From Epiperipatus broadwayi (Eukaryota; Onychophora; Udeonychophora; Euonychophora; Peripatidae), in assembly GCA_028023455.1 (NCBI GenBank), contig JAQFVV010012446.1, positions 3,528,501 through 3,592,500 of the forward strand: a stretch of DNA of 64,000 nucleotides, written 5' to 3'. Below the pieces are notes generated by a model, which ran no database searches, was not told where the DNA came from, and worked only from the letters and a program-made list of their open reading frames with translations. Both the position numbers and the translations under genes were made by a program. Shown here one piece after another: positions 12,339-25,734 of this stretch. Positions within the stretch are counted from its first letter, which is position 1. Each line of letters begins with the position of its first letter.

Positions 12339-13540
12339 ATTTAATCTACAAATACATTTATAAATATAAATTCGGTATTGTAGATATTAAAAATAACCAA
12401 TTATGTAATTTATTGCACTGATGGATCACCCAACTGAATTCAACATTATGTAAGATATTAGATGATATATATATATAACAGCTAACAGGTTTGAATAATA
12501 AATCATGATAATACAAAATGTATACAAATCAGTTTTAAAGAAATTGTATTTATCAGTTCTGCCAAATCCTTTAAATCATTAACTATGTTTCTGCTTTATA
12601 TAAATAAAATTTTATCATATTCTGATTGTGATTTGCAATAGTTAAGGGTTTCATTAATATCTAAAAATACATACCTTCATGATAAAAGAAAACCATTTCA
12701 ACAAGAGCTTCAGCTGAAGTGTGACTTATATGGATGAAAGACATGGCCATTATTTGGGATGTAAAAATAGAAAAAAATATTAATATTTGAACTATGGTGA
12801 TAACACCACATAATGAAAGTACCATGGATATCTGGGCTAAAAAAAACCCAAGAAGTTGAGTTTGATTAAAAAAGATAAAAGTATGTTGGAGGTTATATCT
12901 CAGAGAATAGCATGATTGATCACTTGAGATATTTGGAATGGTATACATTGCTAGAGGAGAGAATGATGGAGGGAAGATTAGTAATGGGAAGATCTATGAT
13001 GGACTGTATGGATATAATTAAGAGAAAATGATCTTATAGATTTGTAAAATATCTGGCAATGGAAAAAAGATTGAAGAATTACACTGCCTACCAATCTGCA
13101 GGTTAAGAGAGAAAGAAAGAAATTTGATGTAGCTTATGAAGGAGGTTCCTTAAACCAGTCTTATGAGAATGGATACTATATAGTATTTTGTATAGATATT
13201 GGTAGAAAGTGCTGCAATGCTTTCATCCATATACTAAAATTAATAGTTGTTTTAATATTTATATTTTCAATAGCGTATGCAGTTTTAAAAAATAAATGAG
13301 CTTTATAATGAAATGATTAAAGATGTATTGTTAAAATAATTTATTACTGTATGTTTATTTAATCGGTCCTGATCATTAATCTTGGTACCCGTACCATACT
13401 TTATTTTTATGATAGATCAAAGACATTTGAGGTCTTACATGAATAATATATTTCAACTTCATTAATTTAAACCAAATCCTTTTTTTTTTTTTTTCATTTA
13501 AAGAATGGTTAAAACCAACTTTTCTTATTCTGAGTCAATT
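12339..13540. other. Unassigned sequence
   Basis: A 95-codon minus-strand open frame (12661-12948) is hydrophobic and rich in Phe, Ile and Ser. I recognise no family, see no splice context, and regard it as chance. The rest is AT-rich with no clear repeat boundary. Confidence 0.35.
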
Positions 13541-13544
13541 GCAT

Positions 13545-13770
13545 AGTACTTTAAGAGAAACTCTTCGATTGGTTAAAAAAGTCATATATCACATGACTCC
13601 ACTTCTTTTTTAAGCTTGTAAAAACTAAACAAAGAGCTTTGCTAATTGCTCAACAAACTTTGAGATAAATGCTTAGCAAGAGAAAGCTTTTAAAATATCT
13701 CTATCTGAAAACCACCCCCAATACCCTGACCATGGTTTCATGCTTATGGCACTTCTCAGAGAGACGCTAG
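13545..13770. repeat. Dispersed repeat family F, copy 1
   Basis: The block running from the TCACATGACTCC region through AATGCTTAGCAAGAG to CATGGTTTCATGCTT is matched in reverse complement at about 59685-59880, with several substitutions and small indels. No tRNA boxes or coding frame are evident. Its type is unknown. Confidence 0.7.
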
Positions 13771-13909
13771 GGTAGCTTCAGACATTAGATGTAGAAAATC
13801 TGAAATTTTCAGACACCTAAACGTCTTCAACAGCTATCTAACTCAAATAGCTATATGGGGCTGAGAGATCTTCAGCCAAACCATGTATTAGAATTGGTTC
13901 GATTGGTTG

Positions 13910-14565
13910 TTCTTGAATATATATAATTTACAGACACATCCGCGAAACCTTTATTAATTAAACATATGTAGAATTTTTTAAATAAAATATATATATTATT
14001 TTAATTGTTATATATTTTACTGCATGTAAAGTTAAAGGTACTTTAGCCACAAAAATTTATATCATAAGCTACTGTATTTCGTTTTTGAATGTTTTGACTA
14101 AAATTAAGGTTAATTAATTTTTAACCCAATCGTTTGCTAATACTTTAAGAATTTTGCCATGTTCTAAAGCTTCAGTCTTAAACTTTATTACTTTCACTAT
14201 TTCTATCATTAGTGGGTTAATTTGTTAACGGAATGACCTATTAATTCAGCACAATTTTTGACCAAAAGGTCTCCCTGCTCTTACTGCGCGTAGGTATCGA
14301 AATCGAAGCAACACTTCCATATAGCCACGATCATTTCTCCGTAATTCCTTTATTATTACTAACGATTTAACGCAAAAAATTTTGTTCAAATTTTAAATAT
14401 TCATTTGAATTGTAATGCGAAATTGAAGTTTGAGTTTAAATTATTACTCATCGTAAAATAAAACAAAGGATTTATTTAAGGGGAGAATTTGTTCAATAAG
14501 AAGTAAGATTTAAAATTTTTTCTACGCAAGAAAATTTAAAGATTTTGAATTTTATTTATTTTAGT
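13910..14565. other. Unassigned sequence
   Basis: AT-rich sequence with short inverted segments and no open frame over 60 codons. I see no tRNA-like or LINE-like signal. Confidence 0.35.
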
Positions 14566-14569
14566 ACAT

Positions 14570-14830
14570 TAGGTTGAAGCTTATCCATTAAAGTATGAAG
14601 ATTTGCTATCTTAATATAAACTGAGCATTGATTATATATATGTGTGGGAGATGATAATCTGGACTAACTGATGAGTGCTGGTTCAGCACGAAATACGAAT
14701 TGGTGATTATTTATTTTTTCTATATGATTGGTGATTTTTTTTTCTACATGTGTGTGGTCATGTGTATCAGTAGTATGAGATAGTGTGGATAGTTGAAGAT
14801 TGCTTGAAAGTCTGAGTTCAAATCCACTAT
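14570..14830 (+). repeat. Family A hammerhead SINE-like repeat, copy 1
   Basis: This copy runs from the conserved 5' block GAAGATTTGCTATCTTAAT through a hammerhead motif (14655-14709) to a tRNA-like 3' part whose B-box-like end is GAGTTCAAATCC (14814-14825). Other copies lie at 37761-38156 (inverted pair) and 53329-54160 (tandem pair). The combination of an HHR with a possible Pol III promoter resembles the known Schistosoma SM-alpha SINE-like element in design, but I see no sequence relationship. Confidence 0.75.
14655..14709 (+). ncRNA. Type I hammerhead ribozyme motif, family A copy 1 (stem III damaged)
   Basis: Core CTGATGA (14668-14674) is followed directly by a perfect 6-bp stem II, GTGCTG-GTT-CAGCAC (14675-14689), then GAAA (14690-14693). 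Stem I pairs 14663-14667 (ACTAA, one G-U) with 14700-14704 (TTGGT), and 14655-14659 (TAATC) with 14705-14709 (GATTA), leaving a TGG bulge. Only TACGAA separates GAAA from stem I, so the stem III and cleavage-triplet region seen in other copies (TACGTRTA) is shortened. The copy is therefore probably inactive. Confidence 0.75.
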
Positions 14831-14839
14831 ATTTATATG

Positions 14840-17800
14840 TGAAGTTGTAACTTTAACGTTTTTTGTATTCAATATACAAAATCTTAAAGGTTTGAAAAAT
14901 GCAGTTTTTATTAGCAATCATTAATTCGTAAACGAGTATGGCTATTCTAATTCCGGGGCTGGAGGATGGGGGTGTGATAGAAAGACAAAATAAAAATTAC
15001 AGGAAAAATAGAAAGATTGATGTGAGAATTAATAAGGATGGAAATATGTTTGCACACACACACACAAATCTCATTCTTTTGTTGGGACTTAGATAATTGA
15101 TTGTATGAGAGGCTCGCGATGACTGAAGTTTGTTATAAATCTATTTTTAAGATAATAATTCAGCAGATATCCTTTTTGGGGATTTTTTTCTTTTTTGGCT
15201 CAATCAAAATGATCTTAGCTCATCGACTTTGTGATCAAATCTATCCCTGGGCTGGCTTCCATTCTCTCCATTTTCTATTCTTCTTTGGGTGTTTTGTAGA
15301 AGTTTTATGGCGACGTGAGTTCGCTATATGAGTTCATTTTAATCACCCATTTACAGGAGCATCAAAAAACTCTTGCAAACAATATGGCTGACAACAATTT
15401 ATTGTATTTAATATTTTTTTAATATGATTTAAAAAAAAAACAAAAGAAAATACACAAAACTAGAAATGATTGTAATTAAAGGAAATTTAATATAAATAAA
15501 TAAAAAAGGTGTTCAAAAAAATATAACAAAGATGTGTTGTAAACATGGGTTTTTCATGTCCGCTGGGAGAAATCCTTAATAGCATGTATCATTGCCACAA
15601 AGCATCTTCATCTTTGTACAATTGATGCAATATAAAAATCTATTAAATAGGAATCGTTGTGATAACTCACAATTCCCCGATGCTTTTTGTTTCTTCTGTC
15701 ATTGGAAGATATCAATTTTTATTCATTTCCACATAAAAAACAAGTAACGTAAAAACTCAAAAATAGTATTACACTAAATGCAATAAAATGTCACCAAATT
15801 ATGACAACAATATTCACAACGAGTTTACGTTCATACCCTATCATGTACATAAAAAATATTAATTATATGTTGTGAAATGGAATTTATAAGCCATGTAGCA
15901 ATATTTTTAAAGGCAACAGTAACTTATAATTCATTTTCTTAATATTGTTTAATTTTAATAAGTAACACTTGTTTGTAAAATGTTTTTGAGAAAATAAATA
16001 AATAGTTGAGGCCCCTGAAAATGGATAACTATGACAAACATGGTTGGCAAATTTCCATTGTACAGCTCTAACAGAAGTACTCTTTTTTTATTATGTATAT
16101 AAATTCATCTAATTTTTTTGTTTTCCATTTTGAATTTTTAAAATCTAAATTATTAATTAATCTTAAAGAATGGGCAGTGAATTTGTTTTTATTCAATACT
16201 AGTATTTGAATTGTATTTACAAGTTTTACTTAACCTTTTAACCACTAATTATATTATTGGCCCGAGTGAGTTAAAAATAAAGACTTTTAATTGGCCAAGA
16301 CAAAGTCAGTTGTCAAAATATATTCACTTTTAGTATCATATTCACTTTAGATTCATTTGTAAAAAGTATATTAATAATTTGTCAGGTTATGAAAGTGAAC
16401 GAAAGTTCTTTCAAAAATAAATTTCTATTTGTTTATTGTAGAAATATTCCATAGTGGCAAAATTAAAAGCTAAACTTAGTAATGAATTAAAAAGAGTTGC
16501 TGATGTAAATTTTTTTTTTTTTCAGTTTTACGTTACGAAAAAGTAAATATTTTTTTGCTAAAATCTTAAATATTTTTACTAAAATCTTAAATATTTTTTT
16601 AAAATAATTTAGTTTTTAGCATTATTTTACTTAAATACTTCATAATTTCTCAAAAAATACTTTATAATGGTCTAAATCATTTATTTATCATTTTCGAATT
16701 GAAAATCTTAGCGTTCTTCTTTGATTATGCAGTTTCTTTGTCCTTGCCAGCCAATCAGAATGTCTTTGACAGCTGAGAGCCAATCACTGACAAGCTTTCT
16801 TCTTTGTTTAGCTTCAGAGGCAGTTTTATTGATTTTTTACTTGTAAAATAATTCAAGAGAGGGCAGCATCTTACAGAACTTTTAAAAATCTAACTAATGA
16901 CTATAAAACAGCAATCTTAGCATTAAAAATAACGGAATTAGAGTGATATCAATCATCAATGAAAGGTCTTGTAAGCATCGACAGAAAGGTTAATGTGATA
17001 TGCAGTTTATATGTAGAACCTTAGCAACTATGATCTCAAAAAATAATCATTTAAGAACTACCTCAAAATTTGTATGAAAGCACATGCTTGTTTGATTATT
17101 TCATGTAAAAATAGTATAACATAACTCACAGTAGCTCAAATTAATATAGTTTTGAAAATAGCCTAAAACATGATAAACTTTTCAAACTAGCCAAATATAA
17201 ATAAAGTACCCATTCTGTAGTGCATTGCAGGTGTATGTTAATTGGTATGCTTAGAAAATTTATTGACTTCAAAGAGTATTAATGACAGTGTAACAATAAT
17301 TTTTGTTGTAGATCCTCATGAGTTCAAATGATGTTCAAGTTCTAAAATGGAAGATAGCTTTATGTTAACTTAAGAAAATTATAAGAGAATGTTGTACTAA
17401 TACCCCATTGCTTTCAATTTGCTCATTTTACAAAGTACAATTGTAATATAACATGCACTAAGTTTAATCCATGGAACATGCAGTGTAAAAGCAGAGTTGC
17501 ATAGCATAAGTTATAAGAATTCCACCCTCCTATAAACCATTAGAAATAATAATAAGAAGCACAAGATGATGAAGAAGAATTTTATACACTAGTTATTAGG
17601 TTTTTAAAAATAAAAAAAAAGTTTAACAATTTTGTTAAATATTGTTTTAATTAAATTAAAGTTTTTTTTCTTTTCTCTTTATCTCTCTAAAACAAAAAGC
17701 AGTGTTGTTTTAAAGTGAAGTGTTATTGAAGGATTATACTGGTTTTGGAGTTAAGAAAAAATAAAAATAACTAAAGAGCAATATCAAATATTATGACTAG

Positions 17801-19500
17801 ATTGTTTTTAATTAAAAGAAAGAGGTTAAAAAAAACTAACCTTTTGCAAAAAATAGACTCAATTGGTCAGCAATTAATGCTTTCATGTCTGAGATATGTT
17901 ATTGAATAGAAAATAAGAGTATTCCAACAAATTAATATAGGGGACAGGTTAACACACTAGACCTCTGGTTTTTAAATAGCAGTCTTTCTTGTTGAAAAAC
18001 ACAATAGTAACAGCCTAGCTGTGAAGAAGTAAGATTAATTTCACTACTAGTTTTTAAAAAAACATTTTTGAAGTGGATTTGAAGAAAATCACATGCTAAT
18101 TTTTATGTAGAAGTTAAGTATTTCCAAACTTCACCATCTAGCTTGCTCACCAAAAGAAAATATAAAAGGAGAACACTTATCATGAAATCTGAAACAAGAC
18201 TTATTTTCCATTGAAAAGCCTGATTGTCTCAGATTATTTACATGAAAATATATTGTAAAAATGGATGTGTACATTATTGTGGAAATCTGTGATAGTCATC
18301 ATAATGGAAATTTGAATCTAAAAAAGGAAAAGTTAGTAGAATTTATAGAAAAAAAGGATTGTTTAAACTCATTGGAAGTTTACAAAAAATATAATTACAA
18401 AAGAAGGGCTGAAAGAAGATCCATGGTAAAAAAGTATTGTAGTGTGCACATCTACATTTACAAATGACTTTTAATATAAGTAGTAATTGGTAATAATAAA
18501 TTTTTATAATTTTTTATTGAAACATTTTTTTAATTTTTCCTCCAAAATTGTAAAAGGGAGTTTTAGCTAATTTAATTTTTTTTATCTTTTTCTATTTAAA
18601 TGTTATTTTTCAATTTTAGGTATTAGTAAGGAAATAACTTAATGAAAGTAAATGATAATTAATTTATTAAGAGTCAACAAGAAGTTAGGATTCCTTGGTA
18701 TATGAAATTATATTTTATTGATAAAAATGTATTTGACTTGGAATTATCATATTTTTCTCAATTTCTTAATTTATTAGTTAATTCATTAAATAATTTTTAA
18801 AAATAGTGGTTTCTTTATTTCTCCAGCTATCTGTTTTATGAATTGGCAGTGTGTGTGGCTTGATTTCATAATACCATGTTGTTTCAAGGGATTTTTAAAT
18901 TACCCCAGTGAAACTATTTAAATTAATGTAGATTAAGCAGATACATTTATACTTTATTGTTCATAATCAAAGCCCCAAGGTTCTTGTGATCTTAAGCTAG
19001 CTCTAGAGCAATAACAATTAATTATATGTGGGTTTATGTTTATGTTTGGACATCTAGATGGTTCTCTGGATAGCGCAGACATAAAAATTATTTTTAAAGC
19101 CCATTCACTATATTTTATTTAGAGATTAGAAATTAATTAATAATTTACCTATACACTCTTGTGGTACCATATGGTGAGATAATTGATGATGATCATATAT
19201 CAGGATCCTAGCATTATCTTTATAATAGATACTTTAGAACTTAAGTGTGCATATCCAAATGATTGTTTATCATGCCCTAAGTTTGGCATTGATTATTGAA
19301 TCGCTTAAATCCATTTACAAGGGATAACTATTGATTATTCTGGTTTACACTGATGATGAGGCTTATAATTATAATTACAAATACTCATACTATACTGATT
19401 TTCTCAGTCTCATTATATATTTATTTCTTTTATGTTAATTCTGTATTATATTTAGTCAGTGATGATGATGATAATTTTTCATCTCCCCATATTTATTCTT
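14840..19500. other. Long AT-rich interval with no recognised gene
   Basis: I see a short CA tract near 15054-15065, a cluster of A/T homopolymers and tandem AAATATTTTTNCTAAAATCTT-type repetition near 16535-16600. The longest frames (76 codons at 15101 and 68 codons at 18261, both +) resemble no known family. There is no LINE or SINE signal I can defend. Confidence 0.4.
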
Positions 19501-19519
19501 TCATTGGCAATGTTAATTG

Positions 19520-19710
19520 AGATTGTGATATTTTGGGATGATGTATTACCTCACACCATATTATCTCTTCACTCCATATTATTTTTAAACAATGCTTCAG
19601 ATCCGTGTCCTATTAACTGAATCAAATGCTTTGATGAAATCAATAAAAAACTTTCTACATATTTGTTTTCTATTGTTATTTTTTATTACTATCATAAATG
19701 GTTTTTTATA
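19520..19710 (-). pseudogene. LINE reverse transcriptase fragment (motif A region)
   Basis: The minus strand around 19600-19660 translates FFIDFIKAFDSVNRTRI, which matches RT motif A of RTE/CR1-type LINEs (consensus like FIDFEKAFDSV, including the catalytic Asp). The downstream portion (towards 19520) keeps a degraded equivalent of the YGVP region but is interrupted by stops and shifts. It is a dead fragment. Confidence 0.75.
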
Positions 19711-20539
19711 CTAACTATCTGTGTATAATAAATACGATTCTATGATCTATTATATTTTTTACTCAGTAGACTATGATTATTATTACATCTACTGAAAATG
19801 TTATAAAAACAAAGTTATTTTAATAAAAGAAATATTTAACCTTTATTAGCTTAAAGATTGAATGATGTTAAAAAATTTAAATTGAATTTTAAAACGAGTT
19901 AATGATTTTTCAGTTATTAAAATTTTTTAAGTGAATTAATTTTTATTTTATGTAATTTTTAATTAAATGGCAAAAAGATCAGAGTTCAGTGTTAGCTTTA
20001 ACCGTGACTATGATCCTTTTACCTTTTTTAATTTTTTATAATATAAATACCACACCATTTTGAAAACATTTTTATTTTGTGAAAAACTAAACTCATTGTA
20101 TGTTGATACATTGTTTTTAAAAAGTTAACATTTTTGATCAAATGGATTAGTGAGCAGACACTCATTTTAGCTACCTGTTTAATAGACAGTATATATGTAG
20201 ATAAATAAGATAAAACAGCTTTCAATAACCCACTGTATGGGAGATGTTTTTCCAACTGCCACTCCTAAAGTAAAACTGAAGGGGACCCATTATCACCAGG
20301 ATTTCTGATTGCCAAGTTGTTAAGGATTGGAACATTTCTTAATCCTTGGTTTTAACTTTTAGTGAAGATAGCTAGCTAAGTATTCATCAGTTTTAATTGA
20401 ATGATAGCAGGAAAAAAATAATTCTAAATTTGTTTGCAACCCAAATAAATTTCCGAGTTTAACCCATGGGAATGAATATTGCATGAAGTTGGGAAGACCA
20501 TTATTTTATGAAGTTCCTTGTAATTGTATATTGAATGTT

Positions 20540-20825
20540 TTTTACATATTACTCATTGAAGTATGGAGAGATGTGTGTTCGGAAAAAACAGCAAGAGATG
20601 TAAAACTAAATACATGGGTGAGAGAAAAAATAGTGACATCATTGAAAGAATTAAGACTAAAATGGAGATGCTTGAAGTTCTAAATTTGGGTCCCAAGAGA
20701 TTGTAGAGTATCTATAAAGAGATGGATAGATGAAGTAAAGAAATTTACCGGTGAGTTGTGAAGAAGAGAGATAACAGATTAGAGAAACTGGATTAAATTT
20801 GGAGAGGTCTTTATCCTGCTGTAGA
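20540..20825 (+). pseudogene. LINE C-terminal fragment
   Basis: The plus strand gives RDVKLNTWVREKI, then LKELRLKWR, and after a frameshift RWIDEVKKFTGEL, ending near RNWIKFGEVFILL and a stop. Order and spacing match the C-terminal tail of RTE-like LINE polyproteins (LKWAGHVARRxDxRW...RWxDEIxxFAG...DRxxWxxLxEAF). Frameshifts and stops show it is inactive. The same tail occurs antisense at 38890-39220. Confidence 0.75.
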
Positions 20826-21169
20826 TTGGTAATGATTGACAATGATGATAGTGGACATTCTTTACAATCTTTCACATCTTTTTTTTTCAGTACTTATAAT
20901 ATTTTTAATGCAAAGGCAACAGGTACTACAAAATTAATCAAACTGGGTACTTAACCATTGTTTGTGGGTCTTCACCATTGCATCCTTATAATTTAATTTA
21001 GTTTCTTATATTTAGATCTATATCATAAACTTTAATAAGCTTTATTATAAATAGGGATGCTCCTCATATCATTAAAACCATTCTAATTTTCTTCCCAAAA
21101 CTATTCATATGAGTGTCAATTCACTACATATTGAGAGAAATCTAACTTTTTTTAAAGTATTGGTAATTA

Positions 21170-21589
<420 letters not shown>

Positions 21590-21599
21590 TTCCCAAAAA

Positions 21600-22613
21600 T
21601 TATATAGATATCAGGATATCTGAAAATTTGGCAAGCTGAATCCCATCTTCATGGGTTTCTCTTGTCCTTTGAAAGTCTCTAACTTTATTAAAAATAGAAA
21701 GTTATATTTATGAATAAGTGAAATTGTAGGGAGGGTAATTACAAACTATTTGCGAAAACATAATCAGTGATACTATCTGTTATAAAATATTGCCATACTG
21801 TAAAAATTATTAAAAAAATTTAACCTTTTAAAACATAAATTGATACATTTATAAATATTTATTTATTTATTTATTTTTTAAGATATATATATAATGTAAA
21901 TTATATGTTCATGTGTATTTATATTTATATTGATATGTTTGTATTATGTTGTAGTTTTGAAAATGATTGCTGGGGCAATCGAAAGTGTAAACTGTAAAAG
22001 AGGGTGGTAAATAAAGCATTGTGTAACAGTAGTAAAGTGCATGGATGATTTAGTATTATATGAATATTTATTATTCATTGATATTTTAAAAACATCAGTC
22101 AAATAAAAAAGATTTCATTTGTTTTTGAAAAAAAAAAAATTCTCCCTGACATTTGAATGATGATATAGTGCTTTTGTTTTGATCACAATATAATTATTAT
22201 CAATATTTAAAGAAATAAAGTGTGAATTTTTACAATTTACTATTTCTTATCAAAACTATCTATCAAATGAAGTCAAATTTATTATATTATAATAAACAAT
22301 AATGGGTTAATATTAAATTTATTTTTAAAGCTTACTGCTAGTGAAAACAATTAAAACTGTCACCATGCTAGTACAATGCAAAAATATTTAAGTTTCGTAT
22401 TTCTAAAGTCTTTTTGTCTGTGTACCAATTCTGAAAAATGTGCAAAAAAAAAAAAAATTCGTTAGCATAATTTATCATTTTTGTTTTGTCAATTTTTATT
22501 TTTATAATGCCTTAATAATATTCATATGGTTATGCAATATTGTTTTTTGATGAAAATTTATGTGATTGATATTAGAAGTAATTATTGTCAATATGTATAC
22601 ACATATTTTTATG
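21600..22613. other. Unassigned AT-rich sequence
   Basis: A-rich runs at about 22128-22140 and 22445-22457 could be tails of old retrocopies, but no body is recognisable upstream of either. No coding signal is visible. Confidence 0.35.
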
Positions 22614-22782
22614 TATATTTAATTTAAACCAATAAACATCACATGACCACCATCTCTTATGCTTGTGTATAACTGTTGTTAAAACAGGCAAAACTCACTA
22701 TACGTATGCCACACACAGCAAGCTAGAGTAATCAATGGATGCCAGAAGGCTTGAGCATAAAATACCCATCTAGTGCCTACTC

Positions 22783-22841
22783 ATCCAATATCCCCAGACT
22801 AGTTTCTGGCTTGTGGCCTTCGTCAGTGAGGAGCCTTGGAT
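22783..22841 (-). ncRNA. Type I hammerhead ribozyme motif, family B
   Basis: Read on the minus strand: ATCCAA-GGC-TCCTCA, core CTGACGA, stem II A-GGC-CACAA-GCC-A, GAAAC, TA, cleavage triplet GTC, then TGGGGA-TA-TTGGAT. Stem I therefore has two 6-bp helices (one G-U) around an internal loop. Stem III is A-U plus C-G closed by TA, a minimal palindrome (ACTAGT) of the sort that favours dimer folding. The odd feature is an A-A mismatch where active hammerheads usually have G10.1-C11.1. Confidence 0.75.
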
Positions 22842-23181
22842 CTGAGAGCACTGCATCTAGATCTTAGGATCTAATGCAACCCTCCAGCAACCACCTTTTA
22901 TCTTCATTTAACTACAAAACTATGAGTCTTAAATTGAAAACACCTTAATGTTTCCAATTCAAGCCCATCAGCTATGGGTCTGAACCCAGTTCAGTTCCCA
23001 TACATTTTGGTGTCTGTGGTTCTTTAATAACCATAGCCACCAATATCCTATTAGGCAGGATTGGTTCTAAGCCAATAAACATGATGTGTATTATTAACAA
23101 TATCCAACTATAAATTTACATTGAAAAGGTGGTTGCTGGAGGGTTGCATTAGATCCTAAGATCTAGATGCAGTGCTCTCAG

Positions 23182-23237
23182 ATCCAAGGCTCACTGATGA
23201 AGGCCACAAGCCAGAAACTAGTCTGGGGATATTGGAT
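23182..23237 (+). ncRNA. Type I hammerhead ribozyme motif, family B (stem I shortened)
   Basis: Core CTGATGA is at 23194-23200, stem II AGGC-CACAA-GCCA at 23201-23213, GAAAC at 23214-23218, GTC at 23221-23223 and the stem I strand TGGGGATATTGGAT at 23224-23237. Compared with its mirror copy it has lost three bases from the upstream stem I strand (GGCTCA instead of GGCTCCTCA), which weakens the inner helix. The outer helix ATCCAA/TTGGAT is intact. Confidence 0.7.
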
Positions 23238-23351
23238 GAGTAGGCACTAGATGGGGATTTTATGCACAAGCCCCCTGTCATCCATTGATTACTCTAGCTT
23301 GCTGGGTGTGACATACTTATAGTGAGTTTTGCCTGTTATATTTAATTTAAA

Positions 23352-24570
23352 ATTTACTATTTAGTGTTACATTATAGACTTGATGTTAAATATTTGGATA
23401 ATGATAATCTCTGGAAGATTTATCTGTTAATCTTATAATGGCTATTTTCTGCATCAAAATGGTTATGGTTGTGTCACTATTATAGTTTATTGTGGAACTA
23501 TATTTATTAGCAGAGAGTAATAATATATATTTTTAATTCTGGAAGAAAATGAAGGTGGTGAATAAAATCACTGATTAGAAAATGGCAATGGAGCTGAATT
23601 CTCCTGTCCACTATCTTGCTCATTGATCCTTTGTTGCTTTGCATTACAATATGATCAATACATGTGAATTGAGCTGCATTGCTATTCAGTGAACAATGAT
23701 TTTGTTCAGTTTTTTATTTCTTAGTTTAAAGAATTATAAGACAGGTGTCACTAGTGTAAAATTGGAAGCTAAAGAATGATATGCAAATGCTGAAACAGTT
23801 ATGCAGCTGTTATTACAAAAATGCTGAGAGGTAGGAAGAAATAGGAAAATTAAATCCTATCACTCTATATTGCTTTTTGATATCTTCTAATTGTTATACC
23901 TTTTCATCCATAAATCTTTTTGTGCATGTTTTCTTTACAATTTTTTACTAGTCCTTTTTTTCGAAAGTGCCCTGTTTAATATTAGTTTTGGTAGCCTTTC
24001 CTGAAATATCTTCTCTACATGTCCACCCTACTTACTCATTTTTCTTTGATTTCGTTCATGGTGGTGTGTTCAATATTCATTATTTCTTAATTATTTTTAC
24101 TGCTTATCATAATAAAATTAATTTATTTAAGAGAAGATGATTATTATATAAAACATACTCCTTCTCATTACCCAATACATTGAACATTTCTAAGTGGAAT
24201 ATAAAGTATTGTAGCAAAATGAAAATATAAAAATAATGAAATAGTGTAATAAGTCTCTTTTTTATTATTGTTGGGACACATGATCTACCCAAGAAAATGA
24301 ATAAAATACATGAAAATTAAACTTGTCTATCACTTGCTTATATCTTTAGGCATTGATTAAATTTTATATAACAATTAAATAAATATCTCTTTCTTTATAT
24401 ACTTTTTACAATATATTTTATTTTTGACTTGACAAAATCGTACAGTTTCTACTATCCATCAATTTTCTTCAGAATTATATACAAATGTACACATTGCATA
24501 TACTATCTAAACCATTTATAACTAGATTCAAAACATATATTAAATGAGTCTGTATATACATATGAAAATA
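23352..24570. other. Unassigned AT-rich sequence
   Basis: No repeat boundary or coding frame that I can defend. A minus-strand relative of the family C motif (near 24440-24480) is too decayed to call. Confidence 0.35.
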
Positions 24571-24574
24571 ATTT

Positions 24575-24775
24575 TTTTTTTGGGTATAATTTTGTATTAT
24601 TTTGTTTAAATTTCTGATGTTTCGACAAAATATCATTCATAGTTGTTAAGGTCCTTAACAATGGTAAATGATATTTCATCAAAATGTCAGGAATTTAACC
24701 TTGATAATGATCAATGATATTTGATCAAAACAATGGGAACTTAAACAAAATAATACATGGTTTAACCCAAAAAGA
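24575..24775. repeat. Hairpin MITE-like repeat
   Basis: The outer segments (about 24578-24650 and 24705-24772) are imperfect reverse complements, including TGTATTATTTTGTTTAA against its complement near 24750 and a central block CAAAATATCATT/AATGATATTT. It is about 200 bp long and non-coding. The adjoining sequence TCATCATATAACCATGAAA (24787-24805) recurs near 27757. Confidence 0.65.
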
Positions 24776-25734
24776 GACTTTATTTTCATCATATAACCAT
24801 GAAAGTATTAATTATAATATATATTGTAATGGTTATTCCTTCACTTCTTTTGATCACTGAAAGGCACCACTAGGCCACTGCCGACCTTGAAAATTTAATT
24901 TATGGTGATCAAAAGTTGATGATGATAAATGCTACCAGCTAGATTCAGAAAGAGAAAGAGATCTTAAACATGTCCAGACAATTGAGGGACAGAGCCCAGA
25001 TACAAATATTAGCCAACAAGTAAAATAATTATTAAAATTGTAAAGTTTATTAAATTCAAAACTTGGTTTAAAATAAATATTGGTGAAAGAAAAATAGAAT
25101 CTTTGACCTAAATTCTGCAAGCTTATTTGTCTGAGAGTGCAAGTGAGTATGGTAGCATCAAATACTTTACCAGATAATTTTATTTTTTCACCTAACTTAA
25201 AAGGTAATTACAATTTCTTTCTGCCAGTGATTTATCTAACTCTGCTTTCCTTTTTTAAGAGATTTTAATAAAGACAATCTTGGATGGAAGTAACAAACAG
25301 TGCAGATAAGCTTTGTTGGATTAGGATGTCATGTGCCTGTGAATGCTCATAAGAAGCCATGTTTAAGACCCTTAAGGTTACCTCTGTACAAGTAAAGAAC
25401 AAAGACTACGATTCTATATAATCGAAAATATAAAAAAACAAAATCTCTAAAACCTACAAGAAAACAGAACTATATAATCACTAAATTGCTAGCCAAAAGA
25501 ATTTACGATCAGAGTAATTTACTCTTAAATAAAAGGGGGTTGGTGATCTAAAACGGAAACTATGATTATCTGCTAAAGCTTTTAACAATAATCAATAATA
25601 AAAACAATGAACATGAAATGTAAACTCACAATACACTCCCTGACAAGTAAATTTAAAATATAAAATTTTGATCTTGAAACTAATGTCTCTACAATTTATA
25701 AATTTTGAAAAAAAAATACATATAATAAAAGAAA

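Larger units (their letters stand above)
22629..23336. mobile_element. Family B hammerhead element, head-to-head inverted dimer with 15-bp TSD
   Basis: TATATTTAATTTAAA is repeated perfectly at 22614-22628 and 23337-23351. Arms of about 210-225 bp (22683-22905 and 23130-23337) are reverse complements, with outer ends AACAGGCAAAACTCAC / GTGAGTTTTGCCTGTT. Each arm contains a hammerhead motif, so the two motifs point away from the centre. The interior (22906-23129) is unique. No protein is encoded, so mobility would depend on a LINE. Confidence 0.85.

Noticed and set aside
12661-12948. 95-codon hydrophobic minus-strand frame as a membrane-protein exon
   Set aside because: Hydrophobicity follows from T-rich codons. 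No family resemblance, splice sites or neighbouring exons were seen.
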